Part shown: positions 23,883 to 33,201 of the stretch, piece by piece
How the letters are laid out: each line of letters opens with the position of its first letter
How positions within the stretch are numbered: the stretch's first letter is position 1
Source of the DNA: Paucisalibacillus globulus DSM 18846
Lineage (GTDB): Bacteria > Bacillota > Bacilli > Bacillales > Amphibacillaceae
NCBI RefSeq assembly: GCF_000482485.1
Contig: NZ_KI519438.1
Coordinates: forward strand, 147,114-211,113
DNA length: 64,000 nucleotides
Direction: 5' to 3'
Notes under the pieces: model-generated
What the model saw: the letters and a program-made list of their open reading frames with translations, nothing else
Database searches by the model: none
Told to the model about the DNA's origin: nothing
Made by a program: the position numbers and the translations under genes

Positions 23883-24593
23883 TTAACCTGCGCACTCTTT
23901 CCAAGAAAGCCCCGTATCTTCCTTCTCCTCGATAATAGCTTTAACAAATAACTCCTTTGTAAAGTCAGGAAATAACTCATCTACAAAACACAGTCTTGCC
24001 TCTGAGGATTGCCACATTAAAAAGTTACTTACTCTCTTTTCTCCACCGCTTCTAATCACAACATCTGGATCTGGTAGTCCTCTAGTATAAAGATACTTTT
24101 CAAAAGTCACCTCATCCAAATCATCTATAGCTAAGCCATTTTCCTTGGCATCCTTAAGTACACGGTAAATTGCTTGAAGAATCTCACTCCTACTACTATA
24201 ATTCAAGGCAAAATTCACGATTAAGCCCGTATTATTTTTCGTTTTCCTCATTGCCCTCTCAACCGCATTCCTTGTTTTCTTCGGTAACCCATCAACATCA
24301 CCCGAAATAAGAATTTTAATATTTCTCCTCATGAACTCAGGAAGTTTTTGATTAAAGAATTTAATTGGTAAACTCATTAAATAATTCACTTCATCTTTTG
24401 GCCGCTTCCAGTTTTCCGTTGAAAAGGCATATAGTGTAAGAACCTTAATACCCTGTTCAGTGCTTGCATCAATTATATCTTCCATTGCCTTTGTACCTGC
24501 ATAATGCCCTTCACTTCGGGTAAGTCCCCTACTTTTCCCCCAACGTCCATTTCCATCCATTATAAGTGCCACATGTGTCGGAATCGTACTCAT
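23883..24593 (-). CDS. uppS: cis-prenyltransferase, undecaprenyl-diphosphate-synthase-like
   Basis: About 236 residues with all UppS motifs: HVALIMDGNGRWGKSRGL (catalytic Asp), LTLYAFSTENWKRP, NFALNYSSRSEI, and a final SGGEKRVSNFLMWQSSEARL that binds the homoallylic diphosphate. The last motif differs from the usual (R)TSGEQRLSNFLLWQ. ATG at 24593 is preceded by GAGGAGGAG; ATG at 24608 overlaps the previous stop. It lies outside the usual frr-uppS-cdsA-dxr context, directly after a DUF4173-type membrane protein. This suggests a paralogue that makes a different polyprenyl chain; the regular uppS cannot be checked here. Confidence 0.85.
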   Translation of the reverse strand: MSTIPTHVALIMDGNGRWGKSRGLTRSEGHYAGTKAMEDIIDASTEQGIKVLTLYAFSTENWKRPKDEVNYLMSLPIKFFNQKLPEFMRRNIKILISGDVDGLPKKTRNAVERAMRKTKNNTGLIVNFALNYSSRSEILQAIYRVLKDAKENGLAIDDLDEVTFEKYLYTRGLPDPDVVIRSGGEKRVSNFLMWQSSEARLCFVDELFPDFTKELFVKAIIEEKEDTGLSWKECAG

Positions 24594-24604
24594 ATAACTC
24601 CTCC

Positions 24605-26065
24605 TCATAATTCTAATTCGCGAAGTCTTTCCACAACCTGCTGTTTCTTGAAATTAAATGACTGCCAATTATCAAGCTCAAGATAACCAATCATTTCTTT
24701 TCGACTTTGAAGTATTATCTTTAGCTCTGGATAATTCGGATCTTGTTCATACAAGGTTATCAGTCCATCAATACCGGAATAAGACAAGCTATTTAAATAA
24801 TAAACATCAATTTTACCAGTTTCTTCATAACGCTCTAAATTATTCTCAACGATTATTTCTTCCAAATCGATTGCATTCAATCCAGTGTAAAATAGTAAGC
24901 CAGCAATAAAGTAAAAATGTATGATAGATATTCTTTCCAGCCACACACGAATAAAGGTATAAGCGAATATGACGATTAAGAATAACATGAATGTATGTGC
25001 TAAAATTCGTTCTAGTGTAAAACCATATGCCGCTTCATACATACTTAGACGCAAGTAGGCAGACGTAAGCATAATGCCACTCACTACAATAAGTAAAGAA
25101 TACAAAACTTTTAAGAAATACCCCATTGATTCTTTCTTCACTTTTACAAACTTTAAGCAGCCCAATAATATGGACCAGTTAAACAATGTTACTAATAACA
25201 ATTCAAAAAAACCTTTTCTTGCGTATTCCGCATAGGTTAAATTTTCCTGAAGTGCATCTCCAAAGAAATATTTAAATTGAACTGCGACGAATAATAAGTA
25301 TATTCCGTTTAACAAAACTAGGATTGTCGCAAGTGTAATGCCATCCCATTTTGTTTTCTTTTGATCCATTGTCGGCCGAATAATTGGTGGAACATACCTT
25401 TTATAAAGTACTTGAAATGCGCCAAAGAATAATAAGGTTAAAAGGAGCACAAGAATAACCCGAAATACACCTTCCAAGAAATTCAATTTAAAAATAAACT
25501 CTGGTACCTTCATTACTACATTGCCAAAGTTAACATCCGCTAACATCAAAAGAAATGTAATAAAAAATAGCAATGGTCCTCCAATTAATAGTCCAATTAC
25601 AATCCGTTTAATTGTTTGTGTAGTTTCCTTTTTCACTTGCTTAAATAGTACCCGTTTTAAGATAACCTTTACCAAACGTTTTCCATAAGCAAAGGTTTGC
25701 GAAAACTTCTGCATGATACGTTGAAAGAAAGGAACGGATATCCAGTCCACATGGTTTGGTGCAGTGATTAAAACAATATGAATGAACACAAGTATAGGAA
25801 TTGCGATGATATTCAGTACATAAAATGATTCATTATCATGAAACAAATAGGAAGCTGATAATGTCCATATAACTAGCATTAACAATAAACCAATTCGACG
25901 ATGATTAAAATTAAAACCAAATCGGTAATAAAGTACTGCATAAAATGCTGCAATGAAAATAGGATAAGAAACCCCTATGATTCCATGAAAGAAACTTAGC
26001 TCTGCTAGCACTCCAAGCCCCAGACAAATGAATAAAAACAACAAATTTTTCTTTCGTTCTTTCAT
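24605..26065 (-). CDS. DUF4173/DUF4153-type polytopic membrane protein
   Basis: A 486-residue protein with about 12 membrane helices, a conserved FGALQVLYKRYV-like segment, and a C-terminal soluble tail (DVYYLNSLSYSGIDGLITLYEQ). This layout is that of DUF4173/DUF4153 proteins of Firmicutes, whose function is unknown. The stop TGA overlaps an ATG of the downstream prenyltransferase, so the two are translationally linked and may act on the same membrane lipid. Confidence 0.7.
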   Translation of the reverse strand: MKERKKNLLFLFICLGLGVLAELSFFHGIIGVSYPIFIAAFYAVLYYRFGFNFNHRRIGLLLMLVIWTLSASYLFHDNESFYVLNIIAIPILVFIHIVLITAPNHVDWISVPFFQRIMQKFSQTFAYGKRLVKVILKRVLFKQVKKETTQTIKRIVIGLLIGGPLLFFITFLLMLADVNFGNVVMKVPEFIFKLNFLEGVFRVILVLLLTLLFFGAFQVLYKRYVPPIIRPTMDQKKTKWDGITLATILVLLNGIYLLFVAVQFKYFFGDALQENLTYAEYARKGFFELLLVTLFNWSILLGCLKFVKVKKESMGYFLKVLYSLLIVVSGIMLTSAYLRLSMYEAAYGFTLERILAHTFMLFLIVIFAYTFIRVWLERISIIHFYFIAGLLFYTGLNAIDLEEIIVENNLERYEETGKIDVYYLNSLSYSGIDGLITLYEQDPNYPELKIILQSRKEMIGYLELDNWQSFNFKKQQVVERLRELEL

Positions 26066-26167
26066 TATGTTTCACCACCTAGATAGATAATCTATATACA
26101 TCGTTATTCTATGTATATAGGCAAAAAAACGATTGATTTTCATGATACCGCGGGCAAGGTGACCTTT

Positions 26168-26800
26168 TTACACAGATGCTTTCCTTCCCCAACGATATCC
26201 AATCCAACTTATCGGATATAGTACAATTGTTAATAAGATACACGCCAGAATGAACGGGCCATTTAAAAGTGGCTGAAACCATTCATGCGGAATGAGTTTA
26301 AAGACGATTAGATACATGAGTAAGAGATTCGGTATAACCGCATATGTAAATGTTCTACGAAGTATCTTCAATCCGCCACTACCAAATTCTTTACCAATTT
26401 CATAACCAAGAAGTCCCCAGAATGCCATATAAACCATGATGATGATTGACGGGACTGCTGTCAGCCTTTTCCACAACAGTTCAATCCATTCAAACTGATA
26501 AACGTTATAAGCAACCGTAAGCGCGATTCCACCAAAGAAAATCAAGATGTTTAATACAACAAACAGGATTTGCATCTTCTTAGGTGTTACCTTGGCTTCT
26601 TCTTTCCATATCGAAGCAATTTCATCTGGAGATCCAAGCCGCCTTACAATTTCCTCATACTTGCCTATGGCAGAAGTTTCCCCTTCATGAAGAATTTCAT
26701 AAACATGAGAACGGTACTCTGCAATAATTTCTTCTTTTTCAGGGTGCTTTCCAAGAGCCTGATTAAGCTCCTGGAAAAACTGTTCCTCCCCCGTACTCAC
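26168..26800 (-). CDS. HAAS-domain (DUF1700-like) membrane protein
   Basis: A 210-residue protein. Residues ~1-75 form the helical HAAS domain ([25 protein letters not shown], then [15 protein letters not shown]), followed by four membrane helices. Starts at GTG, overlapping the stop of the PadR gene by 4 nt. It is the usual partner of PadR regulators and probably senses or alters membrane state; no enzymatic motif is seen. Confidence 0.8.
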   Translation of the reverse strand: MSTGEEQFFQELNQALGKHPEKEEIIAEYRSHVYEILHEGETSAIGKYEEIVRRLGSPDEIASIWKEEAKVTPKKMQILFVVLNILIFFGGIALTVAYNVYQFEWIELLWKRLTAVPSIIIMVYMAFWGLLGYEIGKEFGSGGLKILRRTFTYAVIPNLLLMYLIVFKLIPHEWFQPLLNGPFILACILLTIVLYPISWIGYRWGRKASV

Positions 26801-27129
26801 GATTCACTTCTCCCAATTAGGTTATTCATCACCTGCACATAACGATGCCATTCACTGGTTTTAGCCGCAAGCATTTCTTTACCTTCTGTGGTTATTCGAT
26901 AATACTTTCGAGCAGGACCTTTTTCTTGGTTTTGCCAATAACATTCAATATATTCCTGCTTTTCAAGCTTGTGAAGCGCAGGGTACAATGTTCCTTCTTT
27001 CATTTGGAAGTTATGCTCACTACGTTGGTCCATTTCCTTAACAAGCTCATAACCATACATATCACGTTCATTTAAAAGCTGTAGGACAAGAAGTGATGTA
27101 CTTCCTTTAACTAGCTCACGATCAAACAT
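26797..27129 (-). CDS. PadR-family transcriptional regulator
   Basis: A 110-residue PadR regulator: [62 protein letters not shown]. It has a short C-terminal dimerisation helix (subfamily s2). It heads a two-gene unit with a HAAS protein. An inverted repeat TACCTA-N7-TAGGTA just upstream of the start codon lies at the expected transcription start, in line with autoregulation. Confidence 0.9.
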   Translation of the reverse strand: MFDRELVKGSTSLLVLQLLNERDMYGYELVKEMDQRSEHNFQMKEGTLYPALHKLEKQEYIECYWQNQEKGPARKYYRITTEGKEMLAAKTSEWHRYVQVMNNLIGRSES

Positions 27130-27138
27130 ATTCTCACC

Positions 27139-27191
27139 TACCTAGAATTATTAGGTAACTATACTATATAGAATTTCGAGGTATATGTAAA
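27139..27191 (-). promoter_or_regulatory. Promoter and PadR-type operator
   Basis: TTTACA (27186-27191), 17 nt and TATAGT (27163-27168) on the minus strand. The inverted repeat TACCTA-N7-TAGGTA (27139-27157) overlaps the transcription start. Its 7-nt spacing equals that of the PadR site at 12484-12504, though the arms differ. Confidence 0.65.
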
Positions 27192-27206
27192 GCCCAATTT
27201 TTAAAT

Positions 27207-27767
27207 TTATTTTACCTTCGCATAAACACAAGTATCGCGAAGTTCCTTTCTATAAACATCATAGCTGTCCTTTCTCAAAATACCTTCTAGTATAAAGCCT
27301 GCCCTTTCCGCTACAGCACTACTCCTTACATTTTTAACATCACACCGAATCTCCACACGATTAGCCTGTAGTTCTAGGAAAGCAAAATTAGTTATTCCCT
27401 TAACAGCCTCTGTTATATATCCTTTCCCGCTATAGCGACTATCAATCCAGTATCCAATTTCAAATTTGCGGGTATCCCAGTCAATTCTATGTAACCCTGA
27501 GTTTGCAATTAAGGCACCCGTTTCTTTATGGAAAACTAGTAGTCTTAGGTCTTCACGAGTAAGGAATTTCACATGTGCTTCACGTATGTTTATTTCATCG
27601 CCCTCTTCACTTTGTTCCCGATGTGCCCACGGCATCCACGGTAAAAGTTCATTCATCGAAGCCTGCTTAGATTCATATACGACTTTCCCATCCCCAGGCT
27701 TCGGCATTCTAATTAGTAATCTCTCTGTTTCAAACTCACTTGGAAAGTCGATTAGTATTGGATTCAT
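27207..27767 (-). CDS. GNAT acetyltransferase of the RimJ/RimL type
   Basis: A 186-residue protein of the ribosomal-protein-N-acetyltransferase branch: FETERLLIRMPKPGD at the N-terminus, FEIGYWIDSRYSGKGYITEAV (acetyl-CoA loop), then NRVEIRCDVKNVRSSAVAERAGFILEG. The closest B. subtilis type is YdaF-like. Targets may be N-terminal Ser or Ala of proteins or a small amine; the sequence does not decide. GGGGGA precedes the ATG. Follows the DUF2785 gene by 11 nt. Confidence 0.85.
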   Translation of the reverse strand: MNPILIDFPSEFETERLLIRMPKPGDGKVVYESKQASMNELLPWMPWAHREQSEEGDEINIREAHVKFLTREDLRLLVFHKETGALIANSGLHRIDWDTRKFEIGYWIDSRYSGKGYITEAVKGITNFAFLELQANRVEIRCDVKNVRSSAVAERAGFILEGILRKDSYDVYRKELRDTCVYAKVK

Positions 27768-27778
27768 GGTTGGTCCCC

Positions 27779-28624
27779 CTAGATATTGTAGTATGGTTGA
27801 TTAATGGATATAAGTGTTTGTTTCAGGTGAGTACGCAACTCTTCATGTTTGTTGATTACTTCTAAGTGTAAAAGTAAACTCCGTAAAAATTGTTTGAAAT
27901 TGGTTCGCTGCATAAAATGCCCCTTGTTTCCATCTATGAAATTTTGCTTAAGTTCACTAGTTATCTCATTAATCTTTTCTCTAACAATTTGTTGGTCCAC
28001 TCCCCTTTGAAGTAGGGAAACCATTGTAGTTACCATCCTTTCATCCTCTTCAAATAAGAAATAGTCTTTGTCAAAATACATTTTCTTGATAATGGTTTGG
28101 GCTATTTCTTCCAATCTAGCGTTAGATAGCTCCGGTTGATTCACCAGTTCATCTAGTGTATCCGCAACATGTGCAATGCTATGTGCCCAACCTTTCTCTT
28201 CCACAAACCCACGCACATCATATTCTTTATCTACGTACTCCATTAATTTAACAGAAATCTCATCAATTTCCTCTTCCGCCAAAAATGAGTTTTGTCTATT
28301 AACATGCAGTAGCACCGCAATAATTAAGGATGAAAAAGCCCTGGTGAATACAGCATCTTCATCAGCTTCATTTATTTTATAAAATAAATGCTTCTCATCC
28401 AGACAAACTTTCATTATTCGATTTAACTCCGGCCGAGGATAATGGTTATTGATAATTAGGTTTGTGAGGCTTGGGTAAATAAGATGGTCTCGTAATTCTG
28501 GATCAGTACTTCCAATATGATGGAGCATGGAAGTTGTCAATGTACCTACATCTATTGTGCCAAGGCTCTGAAAATTGTTTTCTTTAAATTGAGTTAAGAT
28601 TATTTTTAGTTCTTTTTCATTCAT
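27779..28624 (-). CDS. DUF2785 protein
   Basis: A 281-residue all-helical protein. The DUF2785 signature DVRGFVEEKGWAHSIAHVADTL is at about residues 135-156. I start it at the ATG at 28624 (GGGTGGGTG upstream) and not at 28648, which falls at the edge of the repeat region. The family is widespread in Firmicutes and uncharacterised; the conserved GWAHSxAH looks like a helix-packing or metal-binding motif. Confidence 0.8.
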   Translation of the reverse strand: MNEKELKIILTQFKENNFQSLGTIDVGTLTTSMLHHIGSTDPELRDHLIYPSLTNLIINNHYPRPELNRIMKVCLDEKHLFYKINEADEDAVFTRAFSSLIIAVLLHVNRQNSFLAEEEIDEISVKLMEYVDKEYDVRGFVEEKGWAHSIAHVADTLDELVNQPELSNARLEEIAQTIIKKMYFDKDYFLFEEDERMVTTMVSLLQRGVDQQIVREKINEITSELKQNFIDGNKGHFMQRTNFKQFLRSLLLHLEVINKHEELRTHLKQTLISINQPYYNI

Positions 28625-28666
28625 ATAACACCCACCCTTTTCTTTCATTTTAATTTTGAAGTCAGT

Positions 28667-29125
28667 CTATTGGACAGAGTTGCCGCTTTTTGCGAATCTT
28701 TGTCCTTTAGAACCCGTCTATTAGACAGAGTTGCCGTTTTTTCGGTATCTTTGTCCTTTAGAACCACTCTATTAGACAGAGTTGCCGCTTTTCCGGGATC
28801 TTTGTCCTTTAGAACCAGTCTATTAGACAGAGTTGCCGCTTTTCCGGGATCTTTGTCCTTTAGAACCACTCTATTAGACAGAGTTGCCGCTTTTTACGAA
28901 TCTTTGTCCTTTAGAACCCGTCTATTAGACAGAGTTGCCGTTTTTCCGGGATCTTTGTCCTTTAGAACCACTCTATTAGTCAGATCCACCCATTTTTCGC
29001 AAACTTTGTCCTTTAAAACCACTCTATTAGTCAGATCCACCCATTTTTCGCAAACTCTGTCTTTTAAAACCACTCTATTAGACAAATTCACCTTATTCCC
29101 TAAAACTTTGTCTATTAAAACCATA
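28667..29125. repeat. Nine-unit 51-bp tandem repeat
   Basis: Units start at 28667, 28718, 28769, 28820, 28871, 28922, 28973, 29024 and 29075, exactly 51 bp apart. Each begins with CTATTRGACAGA or a variant and holds TTTGTCCTTTAGAACC near the end. Units 1-6 share GAGTTGCCG, units 7-8 share CAGATCCACCCA, and unit 9 is degenerate. Since 51 is a multiple of three, ORFs stay open on both strands (a 17-residue period with VVLKDKDPGK on the minus strand). No ribosome site or start context supports either, so I treat it as non-coding until shown otherwise. Confidence 0.92.
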
Positions 29126-29206
29126 TTATTCTACTTCATTATCGAAAATCCCTCTTTTTTCCATAAAATAAAAAAGAGAGCCCACATCTCAAGGCTCCCT
29201 CACAAC

Positions 29207-30685
29207 CTACCGACCTGAAACATTCTCCAGTCCACCAGGCTTAGTATAATCTGCTAGTTTGTCTACTAATTTATTACTCTCATCATTTAACCCAACCACT
29301 TCTACCTTAATTCCATTTTGATGATATTTCTGCACAACCTTATCAATTGCACCAACACCAGAATCATCCCAAATATGTGCATTGGATAGATCTAATTTAA
29401 TCGTATCGACATCTTCTTTATAATTAAAGCTTTCAACAAAATCAGTTACTGATGCAAAAAAAAGTTGTCCAGAAACCCGGTATACTTTTTTCTTTGCATT
29501 TTCGATGGCCATAGCAGTAACTTTCACTTTGGATATTTTAGCAGCGAAGAATAAAGCACTTAAAATAATACCGACTAATACACCTTTTGATAAATCATGT
29601 GTAAAGATTACCGTAACGACTGTTGATACCATGACAATAGTATCGGTAACCGGTGTCTTACGAATGTTTTTAATAGCTGACCAATCAAACGTACTAATGC
29701 ACACCATAAACATGATACCAACCAAAACAGCCATCGGTATTTGAACCAAAAGCCCATTAAATACTAGAATAAGCGTCATTAAAAATGCTCCAGCAACAAA
29801 AACTGATAACCTACCGCGTCCACCAGATTTTACGTTAATAACGGATTGTCCAATCATCGCACAACCTGCCATCCCACCGAAAAGACCGGAGACAATATTC
29901 GCCATGCCTTGTCCTCGTGCTTCTTTATTCTTATCACTCTTTGTATCCGTCATATCGTCGATAATAGATGCCGTTAGAAGTGACTCAACCAATCCAACAA
30001 TTGCAATCGATAATGCATAAGGGAAGATAATTTGCAGCGTCTCAAAGTTAAGCGGTATATCAGGGAATAAGAAAATTGGCAGTGTCTGTGTTAGTTCCCC
30101 CATATCACCAACCGTTTTTACGTTGCTCCCAGTAAAAATCGCTATTGCTGTAATGACTACAATTGCTACTAAAGGTGCTGGAATCACTTTAACAAATCTC
30201 GGTAAAATATAAATAATCGCTAATGCACCAGCAAGCATCGCATACATTTCCCAATTTGCCCCTGTAAAATGTTCAAGCTGCGCCATAAAAATCATAATTG
30301 CAAGTGCGTTAACGAATCCAATCATCACCGAGCGTGGAACAAATTTCATTAAACGTCCAAGCTTTAACACACCCATCACAATTTGAAGGATACCTGTTAA
30401 AATCGTTGCGGCAAATAGATACTGTAATCCGTGTTCTGCAACCAAGGTTACCATTAATAATGCCGTTGCACCTGTTGCAGCGGAAATCATTCCGGACCTT
30501 CCACCAACAAAAGCAATGGTTACTGCAATACAGAAAGATGCATATAGTCCAATCATCGGATCTACACCGGCAATAACAGAGAATGCAATCGCTTCTGGAA
30601 TTAAAGCAATGGCAACTACAATTCCCGCTAAAATATCACCTCTAATATTTCCAAACCACTCATTTTTTAATGTTGCGATATTCAT
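29207..30685 (-). CDS. SulP-family anion transporter with STAS domain
   Basis: A 492-residue SulP/SLC26 protein. The membrane part (residues ~12-385) has the family stretch [20 protein letters not shown] and later [19 protein letters not shown]-terminal STAS domain follows (about 395-490, [36 protein letters not shown]). The compact size and sequence are like the YbaR/YvdB group and the bicarbonate transporter BicA; sulfate or bicarbonate uptake is likely. It faces a UspA gene across a ~250-bp promoter region. Confidence 0.9.
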   Translation of the reverse strand: MNIATLKNEWFGNIRGDILAGIVVAIALIPEAIAFSVIAGVDPMIGLYASFCIAVTIAFVGGRSGMISAATGATALLMVTLVAEHGLQYLFAATILTGILQIVMGVLKLGRLMKFVPRSVMIGFVNALAIMIFMAQLEHFTGANWEMYAMLAGALAIIYILPRFVKVIPAPLVAIVVITAIAIFTGSNVKTVGDMGELTQTLPIFLFPDIPLNFETLQIIFPYALSIAIVGLVESLLTASIIDDMTDTKSDKNKEARGQGMANIVSGLFGGMAGCAMIGQSVINVKSGGRGRLSVFVAGAFLMTLILVFNGLLVQIPMAVLVGIMFMVCISTFDWSAIKNIRKTPVTDTIVMVSTVVTVIFTHDLSKGVLVGIILSALFFAAKISKVKVTAMAIENAKKKVYRVSGQLFFASVTDFVESFNYKEDVDTIKLDLSNAHIWDDSGVGAIDKVVQKYHQNGIKVEVVGLNDESNKLVDKLADYTKPGGLENVSGR

Positions 30686-30711
30686 TCATCCACCTCTTTT
30701 AATTTTTGATA

Positions 30712-30732
30712 ACTTTCGACTCTCACGAAAGT
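30712..30732. promoter_or_regulatory. Inverted repeat in the SulP leader
   Basis: ACTTTCG (30712-30718), 7 nt and CGAAAGT (30726-30732) form a perfect palindrome in the region shared by the divergent SulP and UspA genes. A further pair, GGAAAC-N7-GTTTCC, lies near 30797-30815. Either may be an operator; the regulator is not known. Confidence 0.4.
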
Positions 30733-30934
30733 CGGGGCCGTAACAAACATATGTATTATAACGGGATTCGACAGTTTTGTGAAATACGTAAGAGAACGGA
30801 AACATTTGTCGTTTCCTGATTTTTTCTCGAAATTCCTCGTTATTAGAATCACATATGCTATAATAAAAAACAAAATCCAAGTTAACTATGATGTGAATAT
30901 AATACTTTTATCGATTGGTAGAGGAGGAAAAACT

Positions 30935-31351
30935 ATGTTTAAGAAGATTCTCTATGCGGCAGATGGATCAGAACACTCCTTAAGAGCAGGGGAAAAAGTA
31001 TTTGAACTTGCTAGACTTACCCCTCAAACAAAAGTAGATATTATTTATGTTGTCGATCCGAAGCATTCTAAGGACGAGGTTCTAAATAACTGGGGAAAAG
31101 ATGCGGAAGATGCTAGAAAAGAAAAGCTTGCATTTATCGTTCAGAAAGCCAAAAAATCTGGTGTAGAATTTGAGGTTATTTTCCTCAACGGTGATCCAGG
31201 CCCTACCATTGTTGACTATGCAAATAAAAATAATTATGATTTGATTGTTCTTGGTAGTCGTGGTTTAAATAAATTTCAAGAAATGGTTTTAGGTAGTGTT
31301 AGTCATAAAGTGGCTAAACGAGCGATGAGTCCGGTGTTAATTATAAAATAA
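30935..31351 (+). CDS. UspA-family universal stress protein
   Basis: A 138-residue UspA protein: FKKILYAADGSEHSLRAGEKV at the start, then NYDLIVLGSRGLNKFQEMVLGSVSHKVAKRAMSPVLII, containing the ATP-binding G-2x-G-9x-G-(S/T) motif, so an ATP-binding type. ATG at 30935 is preceded by GAGGAGG; the ORF extending upstream to 30779 is rejected. Pairing with a SulP transporter is a frequent arrangement, and the Usp may modulate the transporter. Confidence 0.92.
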   Translation: MFKKILYAADGSEHSLRAGEKVFELARLTPQTKVDIIYVVDPKHSKDEVLNNWGKDAEDARKEKLAFIVQKAKKSGVEFEVIFLNGDPGPTIVDYANKNNYDLIVLGSRGLNKFQEMVLGSVSHKVAKRAMSPVLIIK

Positions 31352-31357
31352 ATCTTC

Positions 31358-31384
31358 AAACTCCCAGGTTTGGGAGTTTTTTTA
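31358..31384 (+). terminator. Rho-independent terminator
   Basis: Perfect stem AAACTCCCA/TGGGAGTTT with a 4-nt loop and a T-run. The next ~250 bases to 31633 hold no gene; a direct repeat AGGATTAATAT lies near 31446 and 31479, and a weak promoter may exist near 31540-31566. Confidence 0.85.
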
Positions 31385-31633
31385 TGTCTGTTCCACAAAT
31401 TAATGTGCTTTAGGATATGGCAGGGAACACTCTTGAGCAGAGGATAGGATTAATATTGCTGAATTAATTTTAGTCTAAGGATTAATATAAGTAGGGCAAG
31501 AAATTTATTTCATTATTTTTAAAAACATTAAAACAAATTATTAATATCCTGGAAATAATGTATGATATGAATAGAAAAAGAAGACAAATCATTATTTCCA
31601 TAATAAACAGGTAGCATATAAGGAAGTGAGTAC

Positions 31634-32356
31634 ATGAATCAAGCAGCCATTATATTCCAAGACGTCAATTATTCGGCAGAGGGTCTACATATTATTAAAA
31701 ATATCACCGGTTTCTTCCCAGAAGGTAAAATCACAACCCTTGTTGGTCCATCCGGGGCTGGGAAATCCACTCTGTTTAAGCTATGTAACGGACTACATTC
31801 TCCTGATTCAGGGGAAATCTTAATTAAAGGGAAACCAATAGATACGTATAATCCAATAGAATTACGTAGAAGAGTTGGTATTGCATTGCAAAGTGCAACG
31901 ATGATTAAAGGAAGTGTATTAGAAAATCTAGAACTTCCACTTACATTACAAGAAAAGACAATTGATAAGGAATATGCAGAGGAACTACTTCATGACGTTG
32001 GATTAGCTGGAGACTTTTTGAAAAGAAATGCCATGGACTTATCAGGTGGGCAAAAACAAAAACTATCTATTGCGCGGACACTGGTAAACAAACCCGATAT
32101 TTTACTACTAGATGAAATTACCTCTTCCCTTGATAGAGTGTCACAACACGATATTGAGGAACTAATTGAGAAGATTAACAAAAAATACGGGACAACCATG
32201 ATATGGATTACCCATAATCTTGAACAGGCATTAAGAATTGGACATTTTACCTGGGTGATGATGAATGGTGAACTGATTGAATCGGGGGAAAGTTCTATTT
32301 TAGAAAATCCACAGGACGAGCGAGTAAAGCAATTTGTTAAGGGGGAAATAGAATGA
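31634..32356 (+). CDS. fetA: FetA-like ABC ATPase (YjkB/YbbL)
   Basis: A 240-residue ATPase of the FetAB (YbbLM) system, reported in E. coli to export iron and give peroxide tolerance. Walker A GPSGAGKST at about residues 38-46, signature LSGGQKQKLSIAR at about 138, Walker B ILLLDEITSSLD near 157-168. ATG follows AAGGAAGTG. It overlaps the permease gene by 4 nt (ATGA). Confidence 0.88.
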   Translation: MNQAAIIFQDVNYSAEGLHIIKNITGFFPEGKITTLVGPSGAGKSTLFKLCNGLHSPDSGEILIKGKPIDTYNPIELRRRVGIALQSATMIKGSVLENLELPLTLQEKTIDKEYAEELLHDVGLAGDFLKRNAMDLSGGQKQKLSIARTLVNKPDILLLDEITSSLDRVSQHDIEELIEKINKKYGTTMIWITHNLEQALRIGHFTWVMMNGELIESGESSILENPQDERVKQFVKGEIE

Positions 32357-33108
32357 CATATCTCACCCTTTCACTGACACTAATTTTTGTCCTAATCCCA
32401 ATTATTCTTTCTCGGACATTAAAGCTTGGTTTAGAGAAGGACACACTTATCGCAACAGTCCGATCGATTATTCAATTACTAGCAGTTGGTTATGTTCTGC
32501 AATATGTATTTGAAGCTGACAACATCATTTTCATTCTACTCATGGTTTTACTAATGATTGGAGCTGCGACCCAGAATGCCCGGAGAAAAGGGGATTCTAT
32601 TCGAGGAATTACGTGGAAACTATTTGTTACATTCGTTTTTATTGAAGTTTTAACACAAAGCATCTTATTAGGATTTAATATCGTGCCACCGACCCCACAG
32701 TATATTATCCCGATTAGTGGGATGGTAATTGGCAATTCGATGGTACTTGGGATTCTATTTTTGAATCGTTTTACAGCTGAGGTAGAAAGTCGCCAAGATG
32801 AAACAGAACTGATTCTAACCTTAGGCGGAACACCAAGACAGGCGATTCATACGCAATTAATTACTTCTATTAAATCAAGCACCATTCCAACGATTGAAAG
32901 TCAAAAGACAATCGGTCTTGTTCAATTACCTGGGATGATGAGTGGGCAAATTATTGCTGGGGCAGATCCGGTTCAAGCGGTGCAATTTCAATTGTTAATC
33001 CTGTTTTTACTATTAACAACTGCTGTGGTAACAAGCATTATGCTTGGCTTTCTTTCCTATCCAACCTTATTTAATAAACGGATGCAGTTTTTAAAATTAA
33101 AGAGTTAG
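32353..33108 (+). CDS. fetB: FetB-like permease (UPF0014, YjkA/YbbM)
   Basis: A 251-residue membrane subunit with seven hydrophobic segments. UPF0014 markers: IIQLLAVGYVLQYVF, MLIGAATQNARRKG-like basic loop, GMVIGNSMVLGILFLNRF, and VQLPGMMSGQIIAGADPVQAVQFQ. It pairs with the upstream ATPase. Export of iron or another metal or thiol is the best inference from FetAB; no Fur-like box is visible upstream. Confidence 0.9.
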   Translation: MTYLTLSLTLIFVLIPIILSRTLKLGLEKDTLIATVRSIIQLLAVGYVLQYVFEADNIIFILLMVLLMIGAATQNARRKGDSIRGITWKLFVTFVFIEVLTQSILLGFNIVPPTPQYIIPISGMVIGNSMVLGILFLNRFTAEVESRQDETELILTLGGTPRQAIHTQLITSIKSSTIPTIESQKTIGLVQLPGMMSGQIIAGADPVQAVQFQLLILFLLLTTAVVTSIMLGFLSYPTLFNKRMQFLKLKS

Positions 33109-33201
33109 TTTTTTAGGCAATCCTATAAGGGTGCTTATTTCCTTGTATTTCCAACCCAACATTATTTAGAATAAATATAACATTATATAGGAGGTTTTAT
33201 T

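Noticed and set aside
28667-29125. CRISPR array
   Set aside because: The units are contiguous, 51 bp long, with no unique spacers and no cas genes nearby. The same holds for the 52-bp array at 41.2 kb.
28645-29218. Repeat proteins on both strands across the 51-bp array (17-residue periodic peptides)
   Set aside because: The open frames follow from a period divisible by three and exist on both strands. No ribosome site precedes any start. They also overlap the non-coding flank of neighbouring genes.
30779-30934. N-terminal extension of UspA
   Set aside because: The UspA fold begins at MFKKILYAADGS, which has GAGGAGG just upstream.
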